Source: Bdellovibrionales bacterium
Lineage (GTDB): Bacteria; Bdellovibrionota; UBA1018; CAIMNF01
Length of the DNA: 36,731 nucleotides
Assembly (NCBI GenBank): GCA_018969905.1
Contig: JAGWXK010000015.1
Span: 1-36,731, forward strand
Direction: 5' to 3'
Positions 9,004 to 18,508 of this stretch are shown here, piece after piece. The stretch's first letter is position 1. Each line of letters begins with the position of its first letter. Below the pieces are notes generated by a model. That model was not told the origin of the DNA. It ran no database searches and saw nothing but the letters and a program-made list of their open reading frames with translations. Position numbers and translations under genes: made by a program.

Positions 9004-12000
9004 GTGAAGTTGTCCACTACTAGAGTTCGAATCCAGTCTTTTCTGTATCGTTTGATCGCAAGTGTATTGATCGCCCAGTCGGTCTTCATGCCGCTTGCAA
9101 GGGCTCAAAGCATTCCCGGCGGACCAGTCAATTCCGAGGAGAGTTTTTCAACCCCGAATGGGATGTCTGGGGAAGATCCTTCTCTTCCTGGCAGCGAGGC
9201 AGAAGCGCTTCAAGACGCAGAGGACCTTCGAAATGTAATTGAAGGTACCAGCGATCGAGTACGTCTTCGAATCGACACTTATGGATTTTATGACCTGATA
9301 CCCGACCCAGATTTTGCGGAGAGTCGAACGGTGGTTTCCGTAGCCGGATTGGAAGCATTCACGCGGGAAGATCGACATTTCGAGCTTAGGTTTCGGAATC
9401 GAAAAATCCTAGAGTCGAGATTTCCGGTGCAGGCTCTTTCTCGTTTTGGCGATTTTTTGGTCTTCATTGAAGACGGAGCTTATCTTTCCTCCATTCCCGA
9501 AGCAGATCGTGCAAAGGTGGGAGTGGAGAAAGGCATTCAATATCTTTCTTTCATCGATCTGAAGCAGTATTCGATGATGTTTGGGCATTCCAAAAGTACA
9601 CCGCCAATCTTTACTGTTCCGATTGCCGCAACCGCAGGAACTACATCGATTTCTGGAAATGGGGTCGAGCTGGTTTTGCAAGGTTCCGACGGAAACTCAG
9701 TACGTGTTCCAAAGGTGATTCTCGAGACCTGGTCTCGAAACATTTACGGTTTGGCGATTGATGTGACTGCAAGAATTCTTACTCCCGGTAGCTATGCGAC
9801 TCTTGGAGGGGTGGTTGAAGAGCTGGAGGCCTATTTCAAGCAAGCAATGGATGAAGCAGCGATGGTTGAGGCCCCGGAGCAAGTTGCTGCAGCCCAGGAA
9901 ATTCGTAAACAACTGGTGGAGAAAATCAAGGCCCGCAAGTTTTCGCCCGAAACCATCAAGAATGATGAGGTAGTGCGTGCCGGAATTGAGCAAACTGGAA
10001 AGTCTTTGGTGTTGCAGCGAAAAGTAGCGACTCGACTTCGAATGATCTGGCAACGTCTTAGCTTTCCTGCACCGATCGAGTCAGCGAAGACGGTAAAGGA
10101 ATCACTTGCACTTACCGCCTACGGGCTTACCCATTGGAATCACGCCGGCGCATCCGCGTTGAAGGAAGGATCACTTCAGCTCCTTGATCATAAATATGCA
10201 GGAATTGCGATTAAATTTGGGGTTCCAGTTGCAGCGGCGGCAATGTTGGGAGCGGCGTACCCCGTCGAGTTTTCTCAGTTTGCATTTCAAGCACTCAATC
10301 AGGGTTCGATTGCGATCCATGGGACCATAGGATTTACGCGGAATCTATTTGATCTCGGAGTGGATTCGGTGGTTGAAACCCTGAAGGGATTGAAGCCTGC
10401 GAACTTCTATCAGGCGTACATGGCGGATGGGAAGGCTCCCAAGTTCGCCGTGGGCGTAGGAGCGATCTTCGCAACAGGAGTGGCGATCCTCGCAACTCCG
10501 CTTCTGGTGGTAAATTCGTGGATGCTGGTGAAGGATTTGAAGAAAATGGGATCCTTCAGTGTAGACGCATTTATTGAGCGCCAAAGAAAACAGCTTGTAA
10601 GTTATTTGGATGTTCAGGCAGAGACGCAGAAGAAACTTTCTCTTCGATTTGGAGTGGAGGCCAATACGGAATTCACCTCGGAGGATCATGAAGAAGTCAA
10701 ACGCATCTTGGCTGAGGTAAAAGAAAGAGATCGGAGTCTCCTACGGAAGGTATTTGATTCAGCAAGAGATCGTTCTCTTGAGATCCGCGAAAAGTTTCTG
10801 GAGCGAGTTTCGAAGTGGAGGGTGTTTCGAAAGAAAACCTGGGATCAGGATCCAACTCCTGTCACGGCATCGACAGAGGAAACGAGCTCAGTGGCGCCCC
10901 TTTTGGATTCGGAGTCCATAGCAAGATCAAGGATTCACAGTTTTGGCACAGCACTTCAATCGTTTTTGATTAGTTACCCCTCCATCACTGAGGGTTTCTC
11001 TGCTTTGGTTCGCGGATGGAATGGATTCACAATCTTCCGAGCTGTGTTCTGGAGCCCGACGCTTTGGTGCATTCAGACCCTTTACCCAAATTTTACAAAT
11101 GTTGCTCTTGGCGATGGTTCAAGTCGAGAGGTCAATGTTCCCAGTCGTGCCAATGGAGGCCTGGATCCGACTCCGATTGCGATGAAGAGAGTGTTTCAGT
11201 TTCTGACTCATAGCTCGAACCTTCAGTTGATTCGCGCATGGGAACACAAGGTCCTTCCCATTGAACGTGCACTCTTTCAAAAGGCAATGGAGAAGGGTTT
11301 TGGTGCTCTTGCAGGCGAGGTCCGTGCACAAGGGGCGGATCTGAAGCCTTTGTTTCAAAACGTGACTTCGCTCACGGACAAAAGGTTTCAGGAACTGAGC
11401 TTTAAACAAAAAGTTTTCTTCATGCGCTATGTGGAGTCGCTCACTGCCCGTGGATTGCAAAAGCTGCTTACTGAGACCTTAGCGCAGAACTCAAATCTCG
11501 AGGTTCTCGGAGACGGGTTGGCCGACCTATCCATGTCGGAGCTGAAGGAAAGAACACTCACTCTGATTGACAAAGTTCAGATGGATGAGGCAACAGCTGC
11601 ACGTCTCATTGAAGCAGAGGTTCAGGCCGGGCTTGCCCTTGAGGATGCCCGAAAGTCGGTAAAAGGTTTAAATCCGGAACAGCTTTTGGATCGCTTGCGA
11701 TTGGGAGCGCTTGGAGTGGTTGATCCAAAAAACACCCCTTCATTCAAACGAGTCCAGGTGGTTTTGGAGATGATGCAAAAGCCTGAGTCCATGCCTAGGG
11801 CAGTAAGAGCCACTCTTTCCTCGCTCGTGATGGCAAAGCTTCTTGGAGTGGGCATGACCCTGGTCGCGCTCTCCTCCATGACTGGATCGATTTTGCAGCC
11901 ATTTTATCCAGACGCGATGTTCGGCCCGGACAGTTATTTTTACATGGGGAAATACCCTTTTGTGAACGGAATCCTGCTGGGTCTTGCCACTTCGATGATG

Positions 12001-12720
12001 GCAAATTCCTGGGTGAAATTGCAGCAGGATGCCTCGCATGCCGATCATTTCGGCGAAGTCCCGAGCGGTGAGGATGCCAAGAAGGGGTATCTACACTGGT
12101 TCTACAAGCAGAGTTTCAAGAACAAGGAGAACACCTTCTGGGGAAATCAGAAAACCTACTGGACGATCATTTGGGGCAACATGAAGCCCGCATTTGTTTT
12201 GATTCTGTTCACCAACATGATCGGCCTTGGGCGCTTCGATCTGGACGGCTACATCAGTGGATATTTGCTCTCGTTTGGAGTGATCAACAGCGGTTTCAAT
12301 ATGATGATGGAACAGGGGAGCGAGTTTGCCTCTTATTATCCGCTGAAGGATTTCCCGGAGCGTTTGCGAAGTCACCCTTCGGTTCAGGAGTATCTTGCCA
12401 AGAAGCAGCAGGTGTACCGTTTCTATTTTGCTCTCCTTGAAAAGACCTTTGTGGATCTTCAGGAAATGATCATCGGAAACTTCCAGCGGATGGGTGGGAC
12501 GCTTGCGACCGTGACCTATAAGAACGAGGCTCTCTCAAGGTTGATGTTTGGCGGTTTCACTCCGACAGAACTGGTGTATTCCGGAATCGAGTGGTTGAAG
12601 GAAAAGACGGCGGGAATTCCGGTGATTGGCGATGCGGCCATGACAATGGGGGAGGCCTGCAAGCGGTTCCTGCTTCCCAATTACACCTCCTGGGACAAGG
12701 TGAAAGGGCCCGGGCCTTGA
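9004..12720 (+). CDS. Large (1238 aa) uncharacterised exported/membrane protein
   Basis: GTG start preceded by AAAGGAGG; signal peptide FLYRLIASVLIAQSVFMPLARAQS; several scattered hydrophobic segments; no domain recognised. Confidence 0.85.
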   Translation: MKLSTTRVRIQSFLYRLIASVLIAQSVFMPLARAQSIPGGPVNSEESFSTPNGMSGEDPSLPGSEAEALQDAEDLRNVIEGTSDRVRLRIDTYGFYDLIPDPDFAESRTVVSVAGLEAFTREDRHFELRFRNRKILESRFPVQALSRFGDFLVFIEDGAYLSSIPEADRAKVGVEKGIQYLSFIDLKQYSMMFGHSKSTPPIFTVPIAATAGTTSISGNGVELVLQGSDGNSVRVPKVILETWSRNIYGLAIDVTARILTPGSYATLGGVVEELEAYFKQAMDEAAMVEAPEQVAAAQEIRKQLVEKIKARKFSPETIKNDEVVRAGIEQTGKSLVLQRKVATRLRMIWQRLSFPAPIESAKTVKESLALTAYGLTHWNHAGASALKEGSLQLLDHKYAGIAIKFGVPVAAAAMLGAAYPVEFSQFAFQALNQGSIAIHGTIGFTRNLFDLGVDSVVETLKGLKPANFYQAYMADGKAPKFAVGVGAIFATGVAILATPLLVVNSWMLVKDLKKMGSFSVDAFIERQRKQLVSYLDVQAETQKKLSLRFGVEANTEFTSEDHEEVKRILAEVKERDRSLLRKVFDSARDRSLEIREKFLERVSKWRVFRKKTWDQDPTPVTASTEETSSVAPLLDSESIARSRIHSFGTALQSFLISYPSITEGFSALVRGWNGFTIFRAVFWSPTLWCIQTLYPNFTNVALGDGSSREVNVPSRANGGLDPTPIAMKRVFQFLTHSSNLQLIRAWEHKVLPIERALFQKAMEKGFGALAGEVRAQGADLKPLFQNVTSLTDKRFQELSFKQKVFFMRYVESLTARGLQKLLTETLAQNSNLEVLGDGLADLSMSELKERTLTLIDKVQMDEATAARLIEAEVQAGLALEDARKSVKGLNPEQLLDRLRLGALGVVDPKNTPSFKRVQVVLEMMQKPESMPRAVRATLSSLVMAKLLGVGMTLVALSSMTGSILQPFYPDAMFGPDSYFYMGKYPFVNGILLGLATSMMANSWVKLQQDASHADHFGEVPSGEDAKKGYLHWFYKQSFKNKENTFWGNQKTYWTIIWGNMKPAFVLILFTNMIGLGRFDLDGYISGYLLSFGVINSGFNMMMEQGSEFASYYPLKDFPERLRSHPSVQEYLAKKQQVYRFYFALLEKTFVDLQEMIIGNFQRMGGTLATVTYKNEALSRLMFGGFTPTELVYSGIEWLKEKTAGIPVIGDAAMTMGEACKRFLLPNYTSWDKVKGPGP

Positions 12721-12752
12721 TTTTTTTGTGACCCATGTTATTCAGGAAATCC

Positions 12753-13619
12753 ATGAAGAAGATCATCATCGTTACTCTTGGCATTCTGGTTTTTGTTGCG
12801 GCTACCGGCTTTGTGGGTCTTGAGTTTGCTTTTCGAAGTGAAAGTGCCCGCACCTACACAGTTAAGGAGTTTTCGATTCACGAGGAAGTGGCGGTTGCAG
12901 ACATAAAACTCGGGCAGCGCATGTATGCGGTCCGGAACGGTTGCATTGATTGTCACGGGCCGGATCTTGCGGGCGCCGTGATCATGGAGAACGGGGCCAT
13001 GGGCTCGATCCGTGGTCCGAATCTTACTCCGGCCATGCTGAAGGATTGGACCGATGAGGAGATTGCCCGTGCGATCCGGTACGGAGTGGGCAAGAACGGG
13101 CGGACGCTTCGTTTCATGCCGTCTTTTGATTTCAAGGGGCTGAGCAAGGGTGACATTGCGGCCTTGATTGCGTACCTCCGGAGCGTTCCTCCTGTCGAAG
13201 CTGCGGGGGCGGAAAATCGCTTCGGACCGGTTGCCAAGGGGCTCTCGCTGGCGGGAAAAATGCCGATCATGTTTCCTGCAAAATACCTCGACCTGAATGA
13301 AGGGTTTGCCGGAAAACCTGCCGAGGCGGCGACGGTGGAATTCGGCCGTTATCTTGCCCAGTCTTGCACCGGCTGTCACGGTCAGGAGTTCCGGGGCGGG
13401 CCGATCGAAGGGGGCGATCCCTCGTGGCCGGAAGCTCCGGGCATCAGGTTTGGCGCAAGTGCGAATTGGAACGAGGCGGTGTTCAAGGAATCGATTCGTA
13501 CGGGGGTTTCACCCGGCACAAAGAAGGAAATGCGGGCTCCGATGCCGGTCAAGCTCCTGCAGCAGTGGGATGATACGGAACTCACCGCACTCTGGAGTTA
13601 TCTCAAAACATTGAATTGA
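12753..13619 (+). CDS. Di-haem cytochrome c family protein
   Basis: Two CxxCH motifs (CIDCHGPD, CTGCHGQE); start reassigned to MKKIIIVTLGILVFVAATGF, preceded by AGGAAA. Confidence 0.88.
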   Translation: MKKIIIVTLGILVFVAATGFVGLEFAFRSESARTYTVKEFSIHEEVAVADIKLGQRMYAVRNGCIDCHGPDLAGAVIMENGAMGSIRGPNLTPAMLKDWTDEEIARAIRYGVGKNGRTLRFMPSFDFKGLSKGDIAALIAYLRSVPPVEAAGAENRFGPVAKGLSLAGKMPIMFPAKYLDLNEGFAGKPAEAATVEFGRYLAQSCTGCHGQEFRGGPIEGGDPSWPEAPGIRFGASANWNEAVFKESIRTGVSPGTKKEMRAPMPVKLLQQWDDTELTALWSYLKTLN

Positions 13620-13663
13620 ATCCCATTGATTCTTCTTGGCTTGCGGGTTAGCTTGCTGGGCCT

Positions 13664-14282
13664 ATGAAGGTGCATTATGTCAAAAAAATCAAAGCCCTAC
13701 TGCTGCTGATTTTTTTTTCAGGGAAGCACGGCCTTTGCCGCGGATCTTGCGGCAATTCAGGCAAGATTTGAAGCCGAGTTTGTCAGTGGATACGCCGAAG
13801 GCAAGTGCGGTGAAAACATCAATGGTTTCCTTGCTCGCCTTTCCCGATCGAGGGTCGATTTTAGGTGTGTTGTTTCCTTCCTCGCCGATGGAGGAGGTGA
13901 TGTGAGCGTATATCATGCCAGAAATGCCCATGGCCTGCCCGAGCGCCGCACCTGGTTCCATCATTATTTTGCAGTGATTCCATCCCATTCCGACTGCCAT
14001 CGAGAGGCGTATCGTCCGCGGAATACGGATTACGTTTTGGATTTTGATTTCGGCAATCAGCCGCTGTTGGTACCTCTTCGCACCTATCTGGAAACCATGT
14101 GGTTGTCGAAACGGCTGCATCGAAATCCCGATGCTCTTCGTACCGATTTTTCCGCCGGAATCACGTCCTTTCAGGTTGTCGATGCCGTGCGAGCACTCCG
14201 TGCGGAAACTCCCGATGCACGTCGCAAGTCGGTGATCATCGAAAAGATCAGATTGCGGGATCTTTATCTTGGCCTGCTCTAG
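13664..14282 (+). pseudogene. Secreted hypothetical protein gene interrupted by a frameshift at a T9 run
   Basis: ATG 13664 encodes MKVHYVKKIKALLLLIFF, then leaves frame; the frame after the T run reads QGSTAFAADLAAIQARFEAEFVSGYAEGKCGENINGFLARLSRSRVDFRCVVSFLADGGGDVSVYHARN... through to 14282. Confidence 0.65.
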
Positions 14283-15361
14283 GGGCTCCGGGATTCACCA
14301 AACGGCTTGTCTCCAAGCGCCTTTTTCGCAAACCACTTCGAGAACTGAATTCCCGGGTGATCCACCCAGCGGTACAAAAAATAAGAAACTGAAATCAGCA
14401 GGGCTGTGGTCATCAGGAAGTTGATCGCAATTCCAGAGTTGGTTTCATGACTGCTCCAAATGCAACCCAACCACGAGGTGAAGGATACAAGAATCAGGAA
14501 GTGGATTGCATAAAGCGCGTAGGAGATCTTTCCCAGAAAATCGGGAACTCCTTGCGCAAGATAAGCGCGTACTCGCGGTGAATTCAGGAGGACATACATT
14601 AGGACCGCGGCACAGATTCCGCGAACATAATCCGCCGACTTTCCGCTCAAATCAGACAGGGCAAATGCCGGGAGCGTAAGGAGCGGCAGTAGCCAGCGGG
14701 GCGGGGTGTGAAGCGGAAGGCGGGTGAGCGCGGCGCCGAGGAAAAAAGGAAGAATCCCCTTCCAGGTTCCACACGCCAGGGCGATCAACGCAAAACCGAT
14801 CAGGGACTTGGTGCCATTCCGCAGAATCGCAATCGCGAAAAACAGAAGATAGGACGAAATCAACTCATAGCCGATGGTCCAAAGACTCGGATTGTAACTC
14901 GTGCTCGATTTGAATTGAAAGTACACCCCGTAAAGTGCCTGCCCGATCGCATCCGGGAGGTTTCCCTGAAATCGGAGATAGCCCCGGAGCCATTTGGAAT
15001 CCGTGATTCCGGCATAGACTCCGGAATGGATTCCCTGAAGCGAAAGCAGGAGCAGCGTGAGCAGGATGGAAACCAGCACGAGCGGCAGGAGTCGCAAATA
15101 CCGCCGCAGCAGGAGATCCAGAATGTGCTTCGGGAATTCCGAAGGTCCCATGTCCCGGCTCTTCCAGGCGAGGACGAATCCGGAGTGGGCGAAAAACCAG
15201 GAAACGGCAAGATTCGGGTTCAGTAGCAGGTGTCGCCAGTCGTGGGGACCGAAATAAAAGGGTGGGTGAAAAATCAACAGGAAGTGGTGAACGAAAACGA
15301 CAAACGCCGCAATTCCGCGCATGCCCTCGAGGCCCTCGACCCGAACCGTCTCCCGGCTCAT
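14279..15361 (-). CDS. Acyltransferase family 3 (OafA/YrhL-like) membrane protein
   Basis: RVEGLEGMRGIAAFVVFVHHFLLIFHPPF, SWFFAHSGFVLAWKSRD, LLLRRYLRLLP; start MSRETV at 15361 gives an ATGA overlap with speD. Confidence 0.9.
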   Translation of the reverse strand: MSRETVRVEGLEGMRGIAAFVVFVHHFLLIFHPPFYFGPHDWRHLLLNPNLAVSWFFAHSGFVLAWKSRDMGPSEFPKHILDLLLRRYLRLLPLVLVSILLTLLLLSLQGIHSGVYAGITDSKWLRGYLRFQGNLPDAIGQALYGVYFQFKSSTSYNPSLWTIGYELISSYLLFFAIAILRNGTKSLIGFALIALACGTWKGILPFFLGAALTRLPLHTPPRWLLPLLTLPAFALSDLSGKSADYVRGICAAVLMYVLLNSPRVRAYLAQGVPDFLGKISYALYAIHFLILVSFTSWLGCIWSSHETNSGIAINFLMTTALLISVSYFLYRWVDHPGIQFSKWFAKKALGDKPFGESRSP

Positions 15362-15714
15362 GCGGTGACTCCCCGTTCGAACTCGCGACCGGCACTGTGT
15401 TCGGCCTTGAATTTTTCTTTCAGGAAAGCCTCGATCCGTTCGGGCTTCATCGCTGCCCCGCAGCTGAATACATCCACGGATGCGCACCCGTGCTCGGGCC
15501 AGGTGTGGATGGCAATGTGGGATTCGGCGATCACCACCACCCCGCTCAGGCCGTGCGGATTGAAGCGGTGAAACACGTCGGTGACGATTTGTGCGTTTGA
15601 GAGTTTCGCAGATTCGAGCATGCACTCGCGGACATGATCGAGGCTGTTGATCAATTCACGGTCACAGCCCGAAAACTCGAGCAACAAATGGCGGCCCAAT
15701 GCAACCTTCTTCAT
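15358..15714 (-). CDS. speD: S-adenosylmethionine decarboxylase proenzyme (class 1B)
   Basis: Self-cleavage/pyruvoyl motif AESHIAIHTWPEHGCASVDVFSCG; LGRHLLLEFSGCD; 118 aa. Confidence 0.95.
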   Translation of the reverse strand: MKKVALGRHLLLEFSGCDRELINSLDHVRECMLESAKLSNAQIVTDVFHRFNPHGLSGVVVIAESHIAIHTWPEHGCASVDVFSCGAAMKPERIEAFLKEKFKAEHSAGREFERGVTA

Positions 15715-16826
15715 GCAACCCCTCCTTCATCGGCAAAGAGCGTCTCTCTCACCGGGCTTTTTTGATCCCTGATTCTCCAAATGAATCCATCCAGAATGTA
15801 GTGGGTTGCCTGGGGAAGCGCAAGCAGGGGAATGATCCAGGCAAGTGTCGCGCGGTCCTCCAAGCGGGGAAGCGCCGAAAAAAGTCCGAGGAAGTCAAAG
15901 TGTTCCCGCCAGACCAGTCCCGCCCAGAGGCCCTCCTCCAGATAAGCCGCGAGAAACAGGGCCCCCGCGAAAACCGGCAGAAGTGCGGGCTTGAAAAGTT
16001 TTCCCAGGTGGAATTCCGGATTCCCCCCGGAGGGGCGGGATGCCCTTCGGTTGCCAAAAATCCAGATCAGCGCAAGATACGGAATTCCGTGGCTTGCGAC
16101 ATTGGTCACCGTAAAGGCCATATCCCCGTTCATCCACACAATCCCCGTAAACCAGGAGAGGGCGGTTCCCGCCAGAATCAGCTGTTTTGGAACCAAGAGC
16201 GCGTGCCCTTTCCTGAGCAGGAGAATCTCCTTCACCCCGTAGGCCAGCAGAAGCAGCAGATAGAGCCCGAGGCTGATCCGTTCGAGAACCGGTGGCAGGA
16301 TCGCAAGAAAATCGCCCTGGATGAACCATTGGAAGTTCCGGGTCGGACTCGCATGCCAGTGAATCAGGGGATGGATCATGGAGTGATACAAAAGCAATTG
16401 ATCGATTCTGATGAACCGCAGCGTTTCGGGCGCGGCATTGCGAAGGTAGAGCATGAGAAATCCGTATTGCTGGCGGATGAAATGAAAAACCGCAAGGTAG
16501 GCGAGCGCCCGCCAGAACCACAACCCGTCAAGCGAATACAAAAACACCCCCGTGATCCAGGCCAAAAGCGGTGCCAGGATCAGAATTGCCCCCCTTTCCC
16601 GGATCTCGACCGGATCCAGATAAGTCCGAAAGAGGGTGCTGTACACGTGGGAGACATCAATTCCCAGGACAAAAACCATCCAGGCCCAAGGCGGAATTCC
16701 GGCACCATCCCCCCAGGAATCGCGAAACCACCAGGCCAAGGCCGAGGTCAGCACCCCGGGCCCCAGGATGAACAGCGAGTCGATGAGCGGTGAGTGAATC
16801 CATGCCGGGGCGGCCGCAGGTTTCAT
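15711..16826 (-). CDS. His-rich polytopic membrane protein, function unknown
   Basis: Multiple hydrophobic segments; conserved-looking His clusters DVSHVYSTLFRTY, AVFHFIRQQYGF, YHSMIHPLIHWHASP, SHGIPYLALIW, ATHYILDGFIWR; 4-nt overlaps on both sides. Confidence 0.8.
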   Translation of the reverse strand: MKPAAAPAWIHSPLIDSLFILGPGVLTSALAWWFRDSWGDGAGIPPWAWMVFVLGIDVSHVYSTLFRTYLDPVEIRERGAILILAPLLAWITGVFLYSLDGLWFWRALAYLAVFHFIRQQYGFLMLYLRNAAPETLRFIRIDQLLLYHSMIHPLIHWHASPTRNFQWFIQGDFLAILPPVLERISLGLYLLLLLAYGVKEILLLRKGHALLVPKQLILAGTALSWFTGIVWMNGDMAFTVTNVASHGIPYLALIWIFGNRRASRPSGGNPEFHLGKLFKPALLPVFAGALFLAAYLEEGLWAGLVWREHFDFLGLFSALPRLEDRATLAWIIPLLALPQATHYILDGFIWRIRDQKSPVRETLFADEGGVA

Positions 16827-18508
16827 GAATCCTCCCTTTGCGCGATTCCAAGTTCGCGAAGAACGGATTTTGCCGCCATTACGCCGCGGTATTGGGCCTC
16901 TTCAAAAATGGGAATGCCACTCATGTCGGAGTGGGCAAAGTGGATCTTTCCCACGGGTTTTGCCATGGCTTTGCGATCACTTCCGGTGATGAATCCGGGC
17001 TCCGGAATCGCCATGGCGTGTCCCCACACCCAGACATCGATGTTTTCGATCACCTCCGCAATTCCCGAATGCGTTTTGGAAAGGTCGGCAATGATCATCT
17101 CACACCACTCGGTGTGAGTGCGCTGATGGGCTTCCTTGCGCGCCGACACGGGATCGGTGTGGGAGAGGGGATGATAATAGGTGATCACGGTTTTCTTCGG
17201 ATGAAGATTGAGATTCTGATGGGTTGCGACCACGTAACCAAGAGCGGGGCTTGAGTAGCTGACATTGTCCCAGGAAAGCGGCGCCCCCCGGCCTCCGGGA
17301 AGTGAGCTCAGGCTGACATTGGCCACCATCCAGGGCGAATAGCCCACGGAAGCGGGGGTTCCCCGGGACGCGAGTTCGGGCACGATCCGGTTTGCCACGA
17401 ACCTCGGGGCTGCGAAGATCGCATGCTTTGCTTGAATGCGGGTCGTTTCTCCGGTGTCGGGATTGAAATGATCGGCAAGAACCTTTCCTCCCTCGTTTCG
17501 AACCGAGTGCACAAGTGCGCGCGTCCGGATTCGCGGTTCCACTTTTTTCCGAAGCTGCGAGACCAGCCAACCGTTTCCTTCGGGCCAGGTGAGCAAATGT
17601 TGGGGTTCCGCATTCTCCGCAATTCCTGCCCGCGCCGCAAAGTAATGGATCCCGGCCCATGCGGACACCCGGTCGTAGGTGGCTCCGTAGTCATCCCGAC
17701 AGCAGTAGTTCACATACCAATGCAGATAGTTGGAGTGCCAATTCCGCTCCTCAAGAAATGCTTTCATCGTGATCCGGTCGAGTGCGCGGTATTTGGCATC
17801 CGCGGACCCCAGCTCCAGCGGGATCGCAAAGTGCCGCTTGCCATCGCTTCCGCGCTCTTTCCGAAAGCGGTCCATAAGCGAGAAAAATTCCCGGTATTCT
17901 TCGCGGTCGCGGCTTCCGGCTCCGGTTTGCGGCACCAAGCCTTCCTGCCAGGATCCCTGTAAAAAAAGCCGCTCGCCCGGATCCGCACAGAGGTGGAACT
18001 CGTCGTAGACCGGAAGTCCCTTGCTTGAGTATCCACGGATGACTCCGACTTCTTCCAAAAGGGTCCGGACGTATCGGGCCTCGGGTCCCGGAATCGGGAG
18101 ATAGTGCGCACCCCAGGGATAGGCGCTGATCTGATTCCTACCGGAGCGGGAATTTCCTCCGGCCTCCTCCTCGAGTTCCAGAATCCGGTAGGAGGTTTGA
18201 TGATTCCGCTCCAGCCACCATCCGGCGGAAAGTCCCGAGATGCCACCCCCAATGATCACCGTGTCCGTGGTTTCCACCTTCGACGGCGCAGGGAACCGGC
18301 CCTCCCGAAGCAGATGACCGGTTTTTGCGGAGGCGCCGAGAATCCTTCCCGGTACGGGCTTCGGGCGGCGGTTGGTGAAATACCGAAGGGTCAGAGCTCC
18401 GGGCAAGGCGGCCCCAAGCGTCCAGAGTGCCGCCGACTTCAGGAAGGATCTGCGGGGATGGGGCGCGGGTTCCCCTTCCGGTTCAATGGATGTATTCGGA
18501 CCACTCAT
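16823..18508 (-). CDS. FAD-dependent oxidoreductase (amine-oxidase-like) with Tat signal
   Basis: Twin-arginine N-term HPRRSFLKSAALWTLGAALPGALTL; Rossmann motif TVIIGGGISGLSAGWWLERN...ELEEEAGGNSRSG. Confidence 0.88.
   Translation of the reverse strand: MSGPNTSIEPEGEPAPHPRRSFLKSAALWTLGAALPGALTLRYFTNRRPKPVPGRILGASAKTGHLLREGRFPAPSKVETTDTVIIGGGISGLSAGWWLERNHQTSYRILELEEEAGGNSRSGRNQISAYPWGAHYLPIPGPEARYVRTLLEEVGVIRGYSSKGLPVYDEFHLCADPGERLFLQGSWQEGLVPQTGAGSRDREEYREFFSLMDRFRKERGSDGKRHFAIPLELGSADAKYRALDRITMKAFLEERNWHSNYLHWYVNYCCRDDYGATYDRVSAWAGIHYFAARAGIAENAEPQHLLTWPEGNGWLVSQLRKKVEPRIRTRALVHSVRNEGGKVLADHFNPDTGETTRIQAKHAIFAAPRFVANRIVPELASRGTPASVGYSPWMVANVSLSSLPGGRGAPLSWDNVSYSSPALGYVVATHQNLNLHPKKTVITYYHPLSHTDPVSARKEAHQRTHTEWCEMIIADLSKTHSGIAEVIENIDVWVWGHAMAIPEPGFITGSDRKAMAKPVGKIHFAHSDMSGIPIFEEAQYRGVMAAKSVLRELGIAQREDS

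Noticed and set aside
14279-14282. Convergent stop codons sharing CTAG
   Set aside because: A neat 4-nt convergent overlap (TAG on both strands) but readily explained by chance in dense genomes
15699-16793. 364-aa plus-strand ORF
   Set aside because: Mirror ORF antisense to the clear membrane protein gene; sequence is low-complexity Pro/Arg/Gln-rich without recognisable domains
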